Part shown: positions 45,274-53,807 of the stretch, one piece after another
Position numbering within the stretch: the first letter of the stretch is position 1
How the letters are laid out: the number at the start of each line of letters is the position of its first letter
Source of the DNA: Pedobacter montanisoli
Lineage (GTDB): Bacteria; Bacteroidota; Bacteroidia; Sphingobacteriales; Sphingobacteriaceae
Direction of reading: 5' to 3'
Length of the DNA stretch: 64,000 bases
Assembly (NCBI RefSeq): GCF_022809115.1
Contig: NZ_JALGBH010000001.1
Location: forward strand, 248,001-312,000
Notes under the pieces: model-generated
Database searches by the model: none
What the model was told of the DNA's origin: nothing
Seen by the model: only the letters and a program-made list of their open reading frames with translations
Translations under genes and position numbers: made by a program

Positions 45274-45942
45274 ATGTCTGTAAAAGAGAAAGAAATAGAA
45301 CACCCGGTAAGAAAAGGTTCTTTTGTTCAGGAAAATGCTAAAAGTTTACTCTTTATAGCTGGTGCAGTTGTAGTTTTAATTGGTATCTACATCTGGTATC
45401 AGAATGTTTATTTAAAAAACAGAGCCGAAGAAGCTTCTGCACAAATGTTCAAAGCTGAACAATACATTGGTGTTGACTCGTTGGCTAATAAAGCGATTAA
45501 CGGTGAAGGCGGATACCCAGGATTAGAAAAAATTGCTGAGGAATACCAAAATACAAAATCAGCTAACTTAGCTAATTTATACTTAGGTGGTATTTATCTT
45601 CGTAAAGGTGAATATAAAAAAGCTGTTGATGCTTTAAATAAATATTCATCTACAGGAAGTGAAGTTATTGATCCACTTGCTTTAGGTTTATTAGGTGATG
45701 CTTACAGCGAACTTAAAGATTATAAACAAGCCGCTTCTTATTATAAAAAGGCTGCTGATAAATCTAACAATAAATTTACTGCACCTATGTTCTTAAAGAA
45801 ATTAGGTTTGGTTTATGAAGCTCAAAAAGATTTCAAAGCCGCTGAAGAAGCTTATACTAAAATAAAAAGCGAGTTTCCTCAAAGTCAGGAAGCTGCTATG
45901 ATCGATGAATATATTGCCAGAGCAAACGCACAGGTTAAATAA
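45274..45942 (+). CDS. Membrane-anchored tetratricopeptide protein (YfgM-like)
   Basis: Starting at the ATG at 45274 gives 222 aa. The frame is open to a TTG at 45220, but this lies inside the promoter. One membrane helix at about 25-43 follows a charged tail. TPR units fill 90-215, for example LANLYLGGIYLRKGEYKKAVDAL, LGLLGDAYSELKDYKQAASYYKKA and KLGLVYEAQKDFKAAEEAYTKI. The layout is like YfgM, which acts with periplasmic chaperones. It is a single gene with its own terminator. Confidence 0.83.
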   Translation: MSVKEKEIEHPVRKGSFVQENAKSLLFIAGAVVVLIGIYIWYQNVYLKNRAEEASAQMFKAEQYIGVDSLANKAINGEGGYPGLEKIAEEYQNTKSANLANLYLGGIYLRKGEYKKAVDALNKYSSTGSEVIDPLALGLLGDAYSELKDYKQAASYYKKAADKSNNKFTAPMFLKKLGLVYEAQKDFKAAEEAYTKIKSEFPQSQEAAMIDEYIARANAQVK

Positions 45943-45956
45943 GACATCAACATATT

Positions 45957-45992
45957 TATAAAAAGCCCTGCAATGTTGCAGGGCTTTTTTGT
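45957..45992 (+). terminator. Terminator of the TPR gene
   Basis: AAAAGCCCTGCAA pairs with TTGCAGGGCTTTT, then T-tract. Confidence 0.9.
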
Positions 45993-46029
45993 TTTCTGTT
46001 CACCCTATCGTAAAACCTATAAATTAATT

Positions 46030-46037
46030 TATCTTTG
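46030..46037 (+). promoter_or_regulatory. -7 box 4 nt before ribH ATG
   Basis: TATCTTTG, CCAC, then ATG at 46042. Confidence 0.55.
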
Positions 46038-46041
46038 CCAC

Positions 46042-46533
46042 ATGGCAACACATCTTAAAAACCTATCAGATTTCTCTCATACCACTATTCCTGGTGGAGA
46101 AAATTTTAAAATTGGCATCATTGTAGCCGAGTGGAATGCAAAAATAACAGGAGCCCTTTATGAAGGGGCTTTCAGTACATTGAAAAAACATCAGGTTAAA
46201 GAAGAAAACATTGTTTCTTTAAGCGTACCGGGTACGTTTGAACTTTCTTCGGCAGCAGATATCCTGTTAGCCAAACAGCAAGATTTAGATGCCGTAATCT
46301 GTATAGGCTGTGTTATACAAGGCGATACCAAACATTTTGATTTTATTTGTGACGCTGCCGCACATGGTATAACCAACGTTGGACTTAAACATGGCAAACC
46401 TGTTATTTTTGGCGTATTAACCACCAATGATGAGCAACAGGCTATAGACCGTGCTGGTGGTGTGCATGGAAACAAAGGCGACGAGGCTGCCATCACCGCA
46501 ATAAAAATGGCTCATTTTGCAGCACATGTTTAA
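46042..46533 (+). CDS. ribH: 6,7-dimethyl-8-ribityllumazine synthase
   Basis: RibH condenses 5-amino-6-ribitylaminouracil with dihydroxybutanone phosphate in riboflavin synthesis. The ATG at 46042 gives 163 aa. The frame is open upstream to 45973 but that part lies in the previous terminator and promoter. Substrate contacts include IVAEWNAKITGAL (about 30-42), PGTFELS (about 64-70), GCVIQGDTKHFDF with the catalytic His (about 90-100) and GVLTTND (about 121-127). No other riboflavin gene is nearby. Confidence 0.95.
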   Translation: MATHLKNLSDFSHTTIPGGENFKIGIIVAEWNAKITGALYEGAFSTLKKHQVKEENIVSLSVPGTFELSSAADILLAKQQDLDAVICIGCVIQGDTKHFDFICDAAAHGITNVGLKHGKPVIFGVLTTNDEQQAIDRAGGVHGNKGDEAAITAIKMAHFAAHV

Positions 46534-46574
46534 GTTTAAAATTTTGTGTATTTTAGAACCATTAAAATTTAACG

Positions 46575-46697
46575 ATGAAAAAAATAGCGATTATTGTGCT
46601 TGTTGTATTTTGCGTATTAAGCGTACTGCAATCGTGCTCAAATAAACTTTGCCCGGCTTACAGTTCTTATCCTGAATATAAAGGGAGAAAAAATTAA
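46575..46697 (+). CDS. 40-aa lipoprotein overlapping ytxJ
   Basis: The frame from ATG at 46575 to TAA at 46697 encodes MKKIAIIVLVVFCVLSVLQS and then a lipobox Cys21, followed by SNKLCPAYSSYPEYKGRKN. It has a textbook lipoprotein signal and a mature part of about 20 residues with one more Cys. The stop overlaps the ytxJ ATG by one base (TAATG), so it is likely translated with ytxJ. The function is unknown. It is too short for most gene finders. Confidence 0.7.
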   Translation: MKKIAIIVLVVFCVLSVLQSCSNKLCPAYSSYPEYKGRKN

Positions 46698-47035
46698 TGC
46701 GCTGGCAAGACCTTACTTCAACTCAACAGGTTGATGAGATCAAACAGACTCAGGGCTATAGTGTTATTTTTAAACACAGTACCAGATGTTCTGTAAGTTC
46801 AATGGCTAAAAGAAGCTTTGAATTTGGTTGGGAAAGTATTCCTTCGCACACCAAACTTTATTTTTTAGATCTTATTGCTCATCGCGATGTTTCTAACTAT
46901 ATCGCAGAAACATTTCATGTTCACCATGAATCGCCACAAGCCCTTTTAATTAAAAATGGTGAATGTATTTTAGATTCCTCTCATAGTGATATATCGGCAG
47001 AAGAAATTGCCGCAGAAATAGAAAAGTCTTTATAA
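46697..47035 (+). CDS. ytxJ: Bacillithiol-system redox protein YtxJ
   Basis: The 112-aa thioredoxin-fold protein is like YtxJ, a bacilliredoxin-like protein that removes bacillithiol from proteins. The single active-site Cys lies in FKHSTRCSVSSMAKRSF (about residues 32-37), a TxxCxxS-type monothiol site. SPQALLIKNGECILDSSH (about 76) is the cis-Pro region. The family is a marker for bacillithiol or a related thiol in Bacteroidota. It is coupled to the small lipoprotein gene upstream. Confidence 0.85.
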   Translation: MRWQDLTSTQQVDEIKQTQGYSVIFKHSTRCSVSSMAKRSFEFGWESIPSHTKLYFLDLIAHRDVSNYIAETFHVHHESPQALLIKNGECILDSSHSDISAEEIAAEIEKSL

Positions 47036-47074
47036 AAAAAGAGGATATCCTAATTAAGATATCCTCTTTTTTAG
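47032..47074. terminator. Bidirectional terminator between ytxJ and mqo
   Basis: AAAAAAAGAGGATATC pairs with GATATCCTCTTTTTT around eight bases. Confidence 0.9.
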
Positions 47075-47084
47075 CTCTCCCTTA

Positions 47085-48587
47085 TTAAGAGTTCAATTTC
47101 AATACTTTAGAGGTATAATTACGAGTTTCGGCACACAACTCCGGATCTTCAGCTAATTTCTGTCCGTAGCTTGGTATCATACCTCTTATTTTGGTTTGCC
47201 ATTCGGCAGTTTGTATCTGTTTTTTAAAACAGCGACCCAAAAGATCAAGCATAATAGATACTGCTGTTGAAGCGCCTGGAGAAGCTCCTAATAAAGCCGC
47301 TATAGAACCATCTGCGGCACTTACAACTTCGGTCCCAAATTCCAATATACCACCACCGCTTGCTTTTCTTTTAATGACCTGTACACGTTGGCCAGCAACT
47401 TCTAATTCCCAGTCTTTAATATCGGCATTTGGCATAAATTCTTTTAGAGCTTCAAACCTGTCTTCGGGCGATTGACGCACTTGCTCAATCAGGTATTTGG
47501 TCAGATCAATATTTTTCAATCCTGCCGATATCATCGGGCGTATGTTATTAAACTTAATAGATTTGGCTAAATCCAGATAAGAACCATTCTTTAAAAATTT
47601 GGTTGAAAATCCTGCATAAGGACCAAAAAGCAAAGCTTGCTTGCCATTAATAATGCGGGTGTCTAAATGAGGTACCGACATTGGCGGTGCACCTACCGCA
47701 GCCTTACCATACACTTTAGCATGATGCTGAGCAATCACCTTTTCATTGGTACATTTTAACCATTGTCCGCTTACCGGAAAACCACCAAAACCTTTTCCTT
47801 CTTTGATATCTGCTTTTTCCAGTAACAATAAAGATCCACCTCCAGCACCGATAAATACAAACTTGGCTTTTCGTTTAGCTTTTTTCCTGTTCTCTAAATT
47901 CTTTACCTCGACTTCCCAGGTGCTACCTTCTTTTTCAAGGTCACGAACTTCATGGTGAAAATATAATTTTACATTTTCCTGTTTGCCTAAATAAGCAAAC
48001 ATTTCGCGGGTTAATGAGCCAAAGTTCACGTCTGTTCCCAATTCCATTTTAGTGGCCGCCACCTTCTCTTTAGCATCTCTTCCTTCCATTACCAATGGAA
48101 TCCACTTGTCTATGGTTTTAGGATCTTCGCTGTACTCCATGTCTTTAAACAGGTGACAAGCTGTAAGATTGGTATGACGGGTTTTTAAGAACTCTACATT
48201 TTTTTTGCCCCATACAAAACTTAAATGAGGGATATGTTTGATGAAATCTTCGGGCTTAGATAACACTCCTTTTTGCACCAGATACGCCCAGAACTGCTTA
48301 GATACTTCGAAAGATTCTGCGATGCTCACAGCTTTTTTAATTTCTACTGTACCATTCGCTTTTTGTGGTGTATAGTTAAGTTCACAAAAGGCAGAGTGAC
48401 CTGTTCCGGCATTATTCCAGGCATCAGAGCTTTCGGCCGCAGCAACATCAAGTCTTTCGTAAATTTCAATGCTTAAACCGGGTTCAAGTTCTTTTAAGAG
48501 TACACCTAATGTTGCACTCATAATACCTGCTCCTATCAGAACCACATCTACATCGGTTTCGGTAACCGATTTTTTTTTCTTACTCAT
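47085..48587 (-). CDS. mqo: Malate:quinone oxidoreductase
   Basis: Mqo is a peripheral membrane FAD enzyme that oxidises malate and passes electrons to quinone, replacing malate dehydrogenase in the TCA cycle. The 500-aa protein has the FAD loop VLIGAGIMSATLG (about 16-28), AWNNAGTGHSAFCELNYTP (about 56) and a second dinucleotide-type FVFIGAGGGSLLLLEKA near 245. The length is normal. It is monocistronic between a terminator and the OsmC gene. Confidence 0.95.
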   Translation of the reverse strand: MSKKKKSVTETDVDVVLIGAGIMSATLGVLLKELEPGLSIEIYERLDVAAAESSDAWNNAGTGHSAFCELNYTPQKANGTVEIKKAVSIAESFEVSKQFWAYLVQKGVLSKPEDFIKHIPHLSFVWGKKNVEFLKTRHTNLTACHLFKDMEYSEDPKTIDKWIPLVMEGRDAKEKVAATKMELGTDVNFGSLTREMFAYLGKQENVKLYFHHEVRDLEKEGSTWEVEVKNLENRKKAKRKAKFVFIGAGGGSLLLLEKADIKEGKGFGGFPVSGQWLKCTNEKVIAQHHAKVYGKAAVGAPPMSVPHLDTRIINGKQALLFGPYAGFSTKFLKNGSYLDLAKSIKFNNIRPMISAGLKNIDLTKYLIEQVRQSPEDRFEALKEFMPNADIKDWELEVAGQRVQVIKRKASGGGILEFGTEVVSAADGSIAALLGASPGASTAVSIMLDLLGRCFKKQIQTAEWQTKIRGMIPSYGQKLAEDPELCAETRNYTSKVLKLNS

Positions 48588-48644
48588 TAAAAAACCAAAT
48601 AAAATCTATGTACTCTTAACACCCGGAGTGCTAAAAAGTTTATA

Positions 48645-49049
48645 CTAAAAGTTAAACGTAATTTCTTTCTTTATATCAGGATGCAGGCTATAGGCAACCG
48701 GACAAGTTCTTGCCGACCGTTCTATAATTTCTTTTTCTTTAGCAGAATAATTATTTGCAGGAAAATGCAAATCAATCCTGATCTCACTTACCCTACGTGG
48801 CTGCTCGGCCATAATTTTGGTAACTTCGGCTGTAGCTCCATCTATATTAAAGCCATGTGTATTTGCCGCTATACCAACAATGGTAAGCATGCAGTTACCC
48901 AACGAAGTGGCTAACAGATCTGTGGGCGAGAAAGCTTCTCCTTTACCGTGATTATCTACAGGAGCATCGGTAATAATGGTATTTCCCGATTTTACATGAA
49001 CCGAAGAAGTTCTTAACCCTCCGGTATAAGTAATTTTTGATGTTGCCAT
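48645..49049 (-). CDS. OsmC-family peroxiredoxin
   Basis: The 134-aa protein has the OsmC fold with a first redox Cys in TSLGNCMLTI (Cys53) and the second in SARTCPVAYSLHP (about Cys115). It reduces organic hydroperoxides with thiols. A TAAATTTG box at 49064-49071 lies before the ATG. A longer OsmC paralogue is at 62.3 kb. Confidence 0.88.
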   Translation of the reverse strand: MATSKITYTGGLRTSSVHVKSGNTIITDAPVDNHGKGEAFSPTDLLATSLGNCMLTIVGIAANTHGFNIDGATAEVTKIMAEQPRRVSEIRIDLHFPANNYSAKEKEIIERSARTCPVAYSLHPDIKKEITFNF

Positions 49050-49063
49050 TGCTAAATTTTCTG

Positions 49064-49071
49064 CAAATTTA
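49064..49071 (-). promoter_or_regulatory. -7 box of the OsmC gene
   Basis: TAAATTTG on the minus strand, 14 bases before the ATG. Confidence 0.45.
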
Positions 49072-49274
49072 AGCTTTGCTATTATTTATTTTGCATATGG
49101 CTTTGTCTTTTAAGGGTTTTTAAGTTAATTTCTTATTTTTTTTACATTAGGCTTTCATGTTGCGCAAGCATAATGCCCAATTACTAGCCTTAAACCTAAC
49201 ATGCGTCTAATTTTACTTCCAAAACATTACATGTTTGCAACACATAAGGCTTATAACTATTGGTAAAGATTATT

Positions 49275-49282
49275 TAACTTTG
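49275..49282 (+). promoter_or_regulatory. -7 box 4 nt before lipA ATG
   Basis: TAACTTTG, CAAT, ATG: identical over 15 bases to the hemW start region. Confidence 0.55.
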
Positions 49283-49286
49283 CAAT

Positions 49287-50180
49287 ATGATAGAATTACC
49301 TGTTGTAGCTGCTGTTACCGATAAACCGCGTAAACCGGATTGGTTACGAGTTAAATTACCTGTTGGTAAAGAATATGCTCAAGTAAGATCTCTTGTGGAT
49401 GAACACAAGCTGCATACCATTTGCGAAAGCGGCAACTGCCCTAACATGGGCGAGTGTTGGGGAGCAGGAACAGCCACATTTATGATTTTGGGTAATATCT
49501 GTACCCGTTCATGTTCTTTTTGTGCTGTAGCAACCGGCAGACCATTAGCTGTTGACAATGACGAGCCTAATCGTGTAGCCACATCTGTTAAACTAATGGG
49601 TGTTAAACATTGCGTAATTACCTCTGTTGATAGGGATGACCTTAAAGATGGCGGTTCTATCATCTGGGCTGAAACCTTAAAAGCGATCAGAAGAGAAAGT
49701 CCTATTACTACCTTAGAAACCTTAATTCCTGATTTTAAAGGACAATGGGACAATTTATATCGCGTATTAGAAGAAAGACCAGAAGTTGTTTCGCACAACA
49801 TGGAAACTGTAAGACGCTTGACCAGACAAGTTCGCATACAAGCTAAATATGACAGAAGTTTAGAATGCCTGAAAAGAATTTCGGAATTTGGTTTACGTAC
49901 TAAAACCGGTATCATGTTAGGTTTGGGAGAAACTGAAGAAGATGTATTAGAAGCTATGGATGATCTGGTAGCTAACGGTGTACATATCTTAACTTTAGGT
50001 CAATATCTACAACCTACAAAAAGCCATCACCCTGTGGTAGATTGGATCCACCCAGACCAGTTTGCTAAATACAAAGAATCAGGTCTTGCCAAAGGCTTAA
50101 AATATGTAGAAAGCGGACCTCTGGTACGTTCTTCTTATCATGCAGAAAAACACTTATTCGATATTGAAGGTATAGCTTAA
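49287..50180 (+). CDS. lipA: Lipoyl synthase
   Basis: LipA inserts sulfur into octanoyl chains on lipoyl domains. The 297-aa protein has the auxiliary cluster motif C-x4-C-x5-C in [12 protein letters not shown] (about 46-57) and the radical [11 protein letters not shown] (about 72-79), a final RSSYHAE serine ligand (about 284), and all conserved blocks between. No lipB is adjacent. The ATG follows the predicted leaderless promoter. Confidence 0.97.
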   Translation: MIELPVVAAVTDKPRKPDWLRVKLPVGKEYAQVRSLVDEHKLHTICESGNCPNMGECWGAGTATFMILGNICTRSCSFCAVATGRPLAVDNDEPNRVATSVKLMGVKHCVITSVDRDDLKDGGSIIWAETLKAIRRESPITTLETLIPDFKGQWDNLYRVLEERPEVVSHNMETVRRLTRQVRIQAKYDRSLECLKRISEFGLRTKTGIMLGLGETEEDVLEAMDDLVANGVHILTLGQYLQPTKSHHPVVDWIHPDQFAKYKESGLAKGLKYVESGPLVRSSYHAEKHLFDIEGIA

Positions 50181-50199
50181 TAATAAGCTTTAACATAAG

Positions 50200-50348
50200 A
50201 AAGGCTGTTCAAAAACGCTCTTCCGTCATTCCGTACCAGATACGAATCTTTCAAATCAGGTTTTACGGATTAAGATCCTGAAACAACCTGTCCCGAACTC
50301 ATTTCGGGAAGTTCAGGATGACAAAGAAATTAAGTTTGAACAGCCTTT
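50200..50348. repeat. REP-like structured element with 14-base terminal inverted repeats
   Basis: AAAGGCTGTTCAAA (50200-50213) and its exact complement (50335-50348) flank 121 bases. Inside are GTCAT/ATGAC (50225, 50317), ATCCTGAA/TTCAGGAT (50275, 50312) and TCCCGAA/TTCGGGA. The outer stem is followed by a T-rich tract and may also terminate lipA. No gene is present. Confidence 0.75.
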
Positions 50349-50376
50349 TATTTATTTTATAGTTAAGTACTGTAAT

Positions 50377-51237
50377 TTATCTTACAGCCTCATTAAATAT
50401 CTGTGCAATGATGTTCCATGTAGCATCCGACTGACGTTGCCAGATAAACACATAATTAAAGCTTTCTCTCAGATCAGCTTTATAATCTATGGTTGCAACA
50501 CCGTAAGTATAAGCATAATCACCTCCTAAAGCTTTATCAGCTTGTACTGTTTTAAGAGAGATTTTATCCATAACTCTATTGTTAAAAGCTAAAATATCAT
50601 TTTTACCGGTAATGGTTTCCGTTCCAGGGAACTGTAAAACTGCATCATGATTTAAAAAGCCTGCGAAAGCCTGAGGGCCCATTGCTTTTAAAGTGGTATT
50701 TAAAGTCTTTTCTGTAGCATAAATAATATCTACCGAAGCTTTTAACTCTTTTGCAGAAGCAAATTTTGGCCTGTAACTATCTTTAGGCTCAACAAAGCTT
50801 TTTAATGTTTTTTTATCAAAAGGCTTAACAGCATCTGCTCCAATATCAATAATATATTCCCATTTACCATCAGTAGCCCTCCATACGGTTAAATAATGCC
50901 CATATGTTGCTTTACTTCCTTCTGCTACAGTATAATTACCCAACGTAAACCCCCAATCTCCACTTCTTGATACCCGTGCGATTACCGGATCCCAACTTAG
51001 GCCAGAAATGTCTTTTGCAATAGCGAAATGTTTTTTGGCATTTACTGGATTTGGTCTGAAAACAATTCCATCCTGGGCCGCAAATTTTGAAAATGCTGCT
51101 GAAGTTCCTTCTTTTTTAACTGAAGCTGCAAACTCTTTTTCTGCTTCTACCAATGATTTAGTAGTGCCGTCTGATTTTTGGGCATAAGCATTAGCACAAA
51201 GCGTCATCGCTAAAGCTGATATAATAATCTTATTCAT
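50377..51237 (-). CDS. Secreted protein with two NTF2/SnoaL-like domains
   Basis: The 286-aa protein has a signal peptide (MNKIIISALAMTLCANAYAQ) and two similar NTF2-like (DUF4440) domains: residues 30-150 (LVEAEKEFAASVKKEGTSAAFSKFAAQDGIVFRP, TVWRATDGKWEYIIDIGAD) and 165-286 (IYATEKTLNTTLKAMGPQAFAGFLNHDAVLQFPG, FIWQRQSDATWNIIAQIF). The role is unknown. It is monocistronic. Confidence 0.72.
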   Translation of the reverse strand: MNKIIISALAMTLCANAYAQKSDGTTKSLVEAEKEFAASVKKEGTSAAFSKFAAQDGIVFRPNPVNAKKHFAIAKDISGLSWDPVIARVSRSGDWGFTLGNYTVAEGSKATYGHYLTVWRATDGKWEYIIDIGADAVKPFDKKTLKSFVEPKDSYRPKFASAKELKASVDIIYATEKTLNTTLKAMGPQAFAGFLNHDAVLQFPGTETITGKNDILAFNNRVMDKISLKTVQADKALGGDYAYTYGVATIDYKADLRESFNYVFIWQRQSDATWNIIAQIFNEAVR

Positions 51238-51315
51238 GTTTTGGTTTTAATAGATGTAGCGAATATAAAGCTAAGTATTTACTTAGCTCAAAAAAGTATT
51301 TAACAATTAAACATC

Positions 51316-52302
51316 TTATTGGGTTTTTTCGCGGTATATGGTTTCAAGTACCGTTTGCCCAACAGCTTTTAAAGTATTTCTGTCAATATTGTTCATATTA
51401 TCCAGTTGTGTATGCCAGTTTACATAGAAACCCGAATTATCAGAATAATGAATAATATCTGCTGTTGGTACACCCGCCTGGTTCATCCAAAAATGATCAT
51501 CTATGATATTTCCTGAAGGCACATTGATAAAATAAGCACCATAACCAATCTCATTACCTACGTTCCATATTTTATTTACCACATTAGCAGCATATTTTCT
51601 AGATACTTCATCCTGTGTAAATTGTGCATTGCTACCACCTACCATATCTAGATTAATACCATACATGGCTTTATATCCGGCAATATGTGGATTTTTAGCC
51701 CAATATTGTGAGCCCAGGCACCAGGTAGTTTCATTCGGACTGTCGTCATTCGCTTTGCCATAATCTTCAATATCCCATAGAATAAAATCAACTCCTACCT
51801 CAGGCTTGCTCTTTTGTATCTGTCTTGCCATTTCCAGGATAACAGCTACGCCACTAGCTCCGTCATTTGCAGCTTCAAAAGCTTTATTTCTCATATCTAC
51901 ATCAGGATCCTGATCCGAAAAAGGACGTGCATCCCAGTGCGCTGTAACCAATACGCGTTGTTTTTTTTCAGGATCAAAAACGGCAACAATATTTTTCAGG
52001 GTATGGCTTTTGCCATCATAGGTTTTTACCTGTGTTTGCTGAACACTAACCTTAGCCCCAAAACCGCTTAATTTTTGTTCCAGATAGGCTGCGCATTTAG
52101 CATGCGCATCTGTTGAAGGAATACGCGGACCAAAATCTACCTGTGCCTTGGCATAAGCATAAGCGCTATCCGGATCAAATTCAGGTGAAATCAGTTTTAC
52201 TGTATTTTCTGTACTCTCCTTACCTTCATTATTTTTATTCTGCTGACATGCATGCAAACTAAATAATGCGATAGCCGGGAGTATTAACCATCTCTTTTTC
52301 AT
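51316..52302 (-). CDS. M28-family lipoprotein, glutaminyl-cyclase-like
   Basis: The 328-aa protein has a lipobox LHAC (Cys19). VTAHWDARPFSDQDPD (about 118-133), FEAANDGASGVAVILEMAR (about 142-160) and DFILWDIEDYGK (about 173) match the single-zinc glutaminyl-peptide cyclotransferase branch of M28, which forms N-terminal pyroglutamate. HTQLDNMNNID near 305 would give the last ligand. In Bacteroidota many periplasmic proteins start with Gln after signal cleavage, so this role is plausible. It lies 10 bases after cysS, same strand. Confidence 0.82.
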   Translation of the reverse strand: MKKRWLILPAIALFSLHACQQNKNNEGKESTENTVKLISPEFDPDSAYAYAKAQVDFGPRIPSTDAHAKCAAYLEQKLSGFGAKVSVQQTQVKTYDGKSHTLKNIVAVFDPEKKQRVLVTAHWDARPFSDQDPDVDMRNKAFEAANDGASGVAVILEMARQIQKSKPEVGVDFILWDIEDYGKANDDSPNETTWCLGSQYWAKNPHIAGYKAMYGINLDMVGGSNAQFTQDEVSRKYAANVVNKIWNVGNEIGYGAYFINVPSGNIIDDHFWMNQAGVPTADIIHYSDNSGFYVNWHTQLDNMNNIDRNTLKAVGQTVLETIYREKTQ

Positions 52303-52312
52303 ACTTTATTAA

Positions 52313-53773
52313 CTATATTTTAGTCCAGGTAGTACCTTCTTTACTGTCTTTTAACTGAATACCTATTTTCTGCAAACCTATCCTGATCGAATCTGAGGTA
52401 GCATAATCTTTATTGGATTTAGCCTCTTGTCTCAAGTCAATGATCATATCCAGTACATCGTTCAAATCAGTATTATCAGCTTCTTCATTTTTAAGTCCGA
52501 AAATATCAAATACGAAATCATGCATCAGTTTTTTCAATTTCTCAAGCTCGCTGGTCGAAATCTTATTGGTACCATCATAAATTGTATTGATAATTCTTGC
52601 TGCTTCAAATAATTCTGCAATGGCAATAGGACTGTTAAAATCATCGTTCATTGCATTGATGCAGTTTATTCTTATCGGCTCAATCTCTACATCACTTTGT
52701 TCTGATGGCACAAGTTTAGGCAATAAAGCCATTGCGTTCATCAAACGCTTCAATCCCTTTTCAGAAGCATCTAACGCATCGTTACTAAAATCTAATGTAC
52801 TACGGTAATGAGCCTGCAACATGAAAAAACGAACCGTCATTGGGCTATACCCTTTACGCAACAAAGGGTGATCCCCGGTAAAGAGCTCATGTGGTAAAAA
52901 TCCGTTTCCTGCAGATTTCGACATCCTTGTACCATTTACAGTAAGCATATTGGTATGCATCCAGTATTTGGCAGGCTGCACATGAGAGCAGGCTTCTGAT
53001 TGTGCAATCTCGTTGGTATGGTGCGTAGCTGCAAGATCCATACCACCACCGTGTATATCAAATTCCTGTCCCAGATATTTAGCACTCATGGCCGAGCACT
53101 CAATATGCCATCCCGGAAAACCCATGCCCCACGGCGAAGGCCATTGCATCAAAGTTTCTGGCTTAGCTTTGATCCACAGTGCAAAATCCAAACGACCACG
53201 TTTATCATCCTGACCATTCAGCTCTCTGGTATTGGCCAACATATCCTCTAAATTACGATTGGTAAGAATGGTATAGTTATAGGTTTTGCTGTATTTTTCT
53301 ACATCAAAATATATGGTTCCATCTATCTCATAAGCATAACCATTATCAATAATAGCTTTTACCATTTCTATCTGTTCAACAATATGCCCGGTAGCTGTTG
53401 GCTCAATGCTTGGTGGAAGTGTATTGAACAACCTCAATACCTCATGAAAACCCAACGTGTACTTTTGTACAATCTCCATAGGTTCCAACTGCTCCAGTTT
53501 GGCACGTTTAGCAAATTTATCATCACCCTCATCTCTGTCGCCCTCTAAATGACCAGCATCAGTGATGTTACGTACATACCGAACTTTGTAACCTGCATAA
53601 GTAAGATACCTGAAAATAAGGTCAAATGAAATAAAAGTACGACAGTTACCTAAATGCACATCACTGTAAACAGTAGGACCGCACACATACATCCCCACAT
53701 GGGGTGCATTTAAAGGTTCAAAAATCTCTTTTTTGCGAGAAATTGTATTGTATAACTGAAGTTCTTGTATCAT
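52313..53773 (-). CDS. cysS: Cysteinyl-tRNA synthetase
   Basis: It charges tRNA-Cys. The 486-aa protein has the zinc-binding Cys near residue 31 (YVCGPTVYSDVHLGN), where the HIGH-type motif reads HLGN, GMGFPGWHIECSAM near 209, HHTNEIAQSEA near 240 and KMSKS-type RMSKSAGN near 273. The length is normal. It carries the 4-nt spaced promoter box and leads the M28 lipoprotein gene. Confidence 0.97.
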   Translation of the reverse strand: MIQELQLYNTISRKKEIFEPLNAPHVGMYVCGPTVYSDVHLGNCRTFISFDLIFRYLTYAGYKVRYVRNITDAGHLEGDRDEGDDKFAKRAKLEQLEPMEIVQKYTLGFHEVLRLFNTLPPSIEPTATGHIVEQIEMVKAIIDNGYAYEIDGTIYFDVEKYSKTYNYTILTNRNLEDMLANTRELNGQDDKRGRLDFALWIKAKPETLMQWPSPWGMGFPGWHIECSAMSAKYLGQEFDIHGGGMDLAATHHTNEIAQSEACSHVQPAKYWMHTNMLTVNGTRMSKSAGNGFLPHELFTGDHPLLRKGYSPMTVRFFMLQAHYRSTLDFSNDALDASEKGLKRLMNAMALLPKLVPSEQSDVEIEPIRINCINAMNDDFNSPIAIAELFEAARIINTIYDGTNKISTSELEKLKKLMHDFVFDIFGLKNEEADNTDLNDVLDMIIDLRQEAKSNKDYATSDSIRIGLQKIGIQLKDSKEGTTWTKI

Positions 53774-53777
53774 ATTA

Positions 53778-53785
53778 CAAAGGTA
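53778..53785 (-). promoter_or_regulatory. -7 box 4 nt before cysS ATG
   Basis: On the minus strand TACCTTTG, TAAT, ATG. Confidence 0.55.
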
Positions 53786-53807
53786 ACTTTTTTAGCATTA
53801 AACGGTT

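Noticed and set aside
45973..46041. Upstream extension of ribH
   Set aside because: It runs through the preceding terminator and the -7 box; ATG at 46042 gives the normal RibH N-terminus.
49159..49212. 17-codon frame upstream of lipA (MLRKHNAQ...)
   Set aside because: Too short and without conserved character; no leader-peptide or riboswitch fold could be supported.
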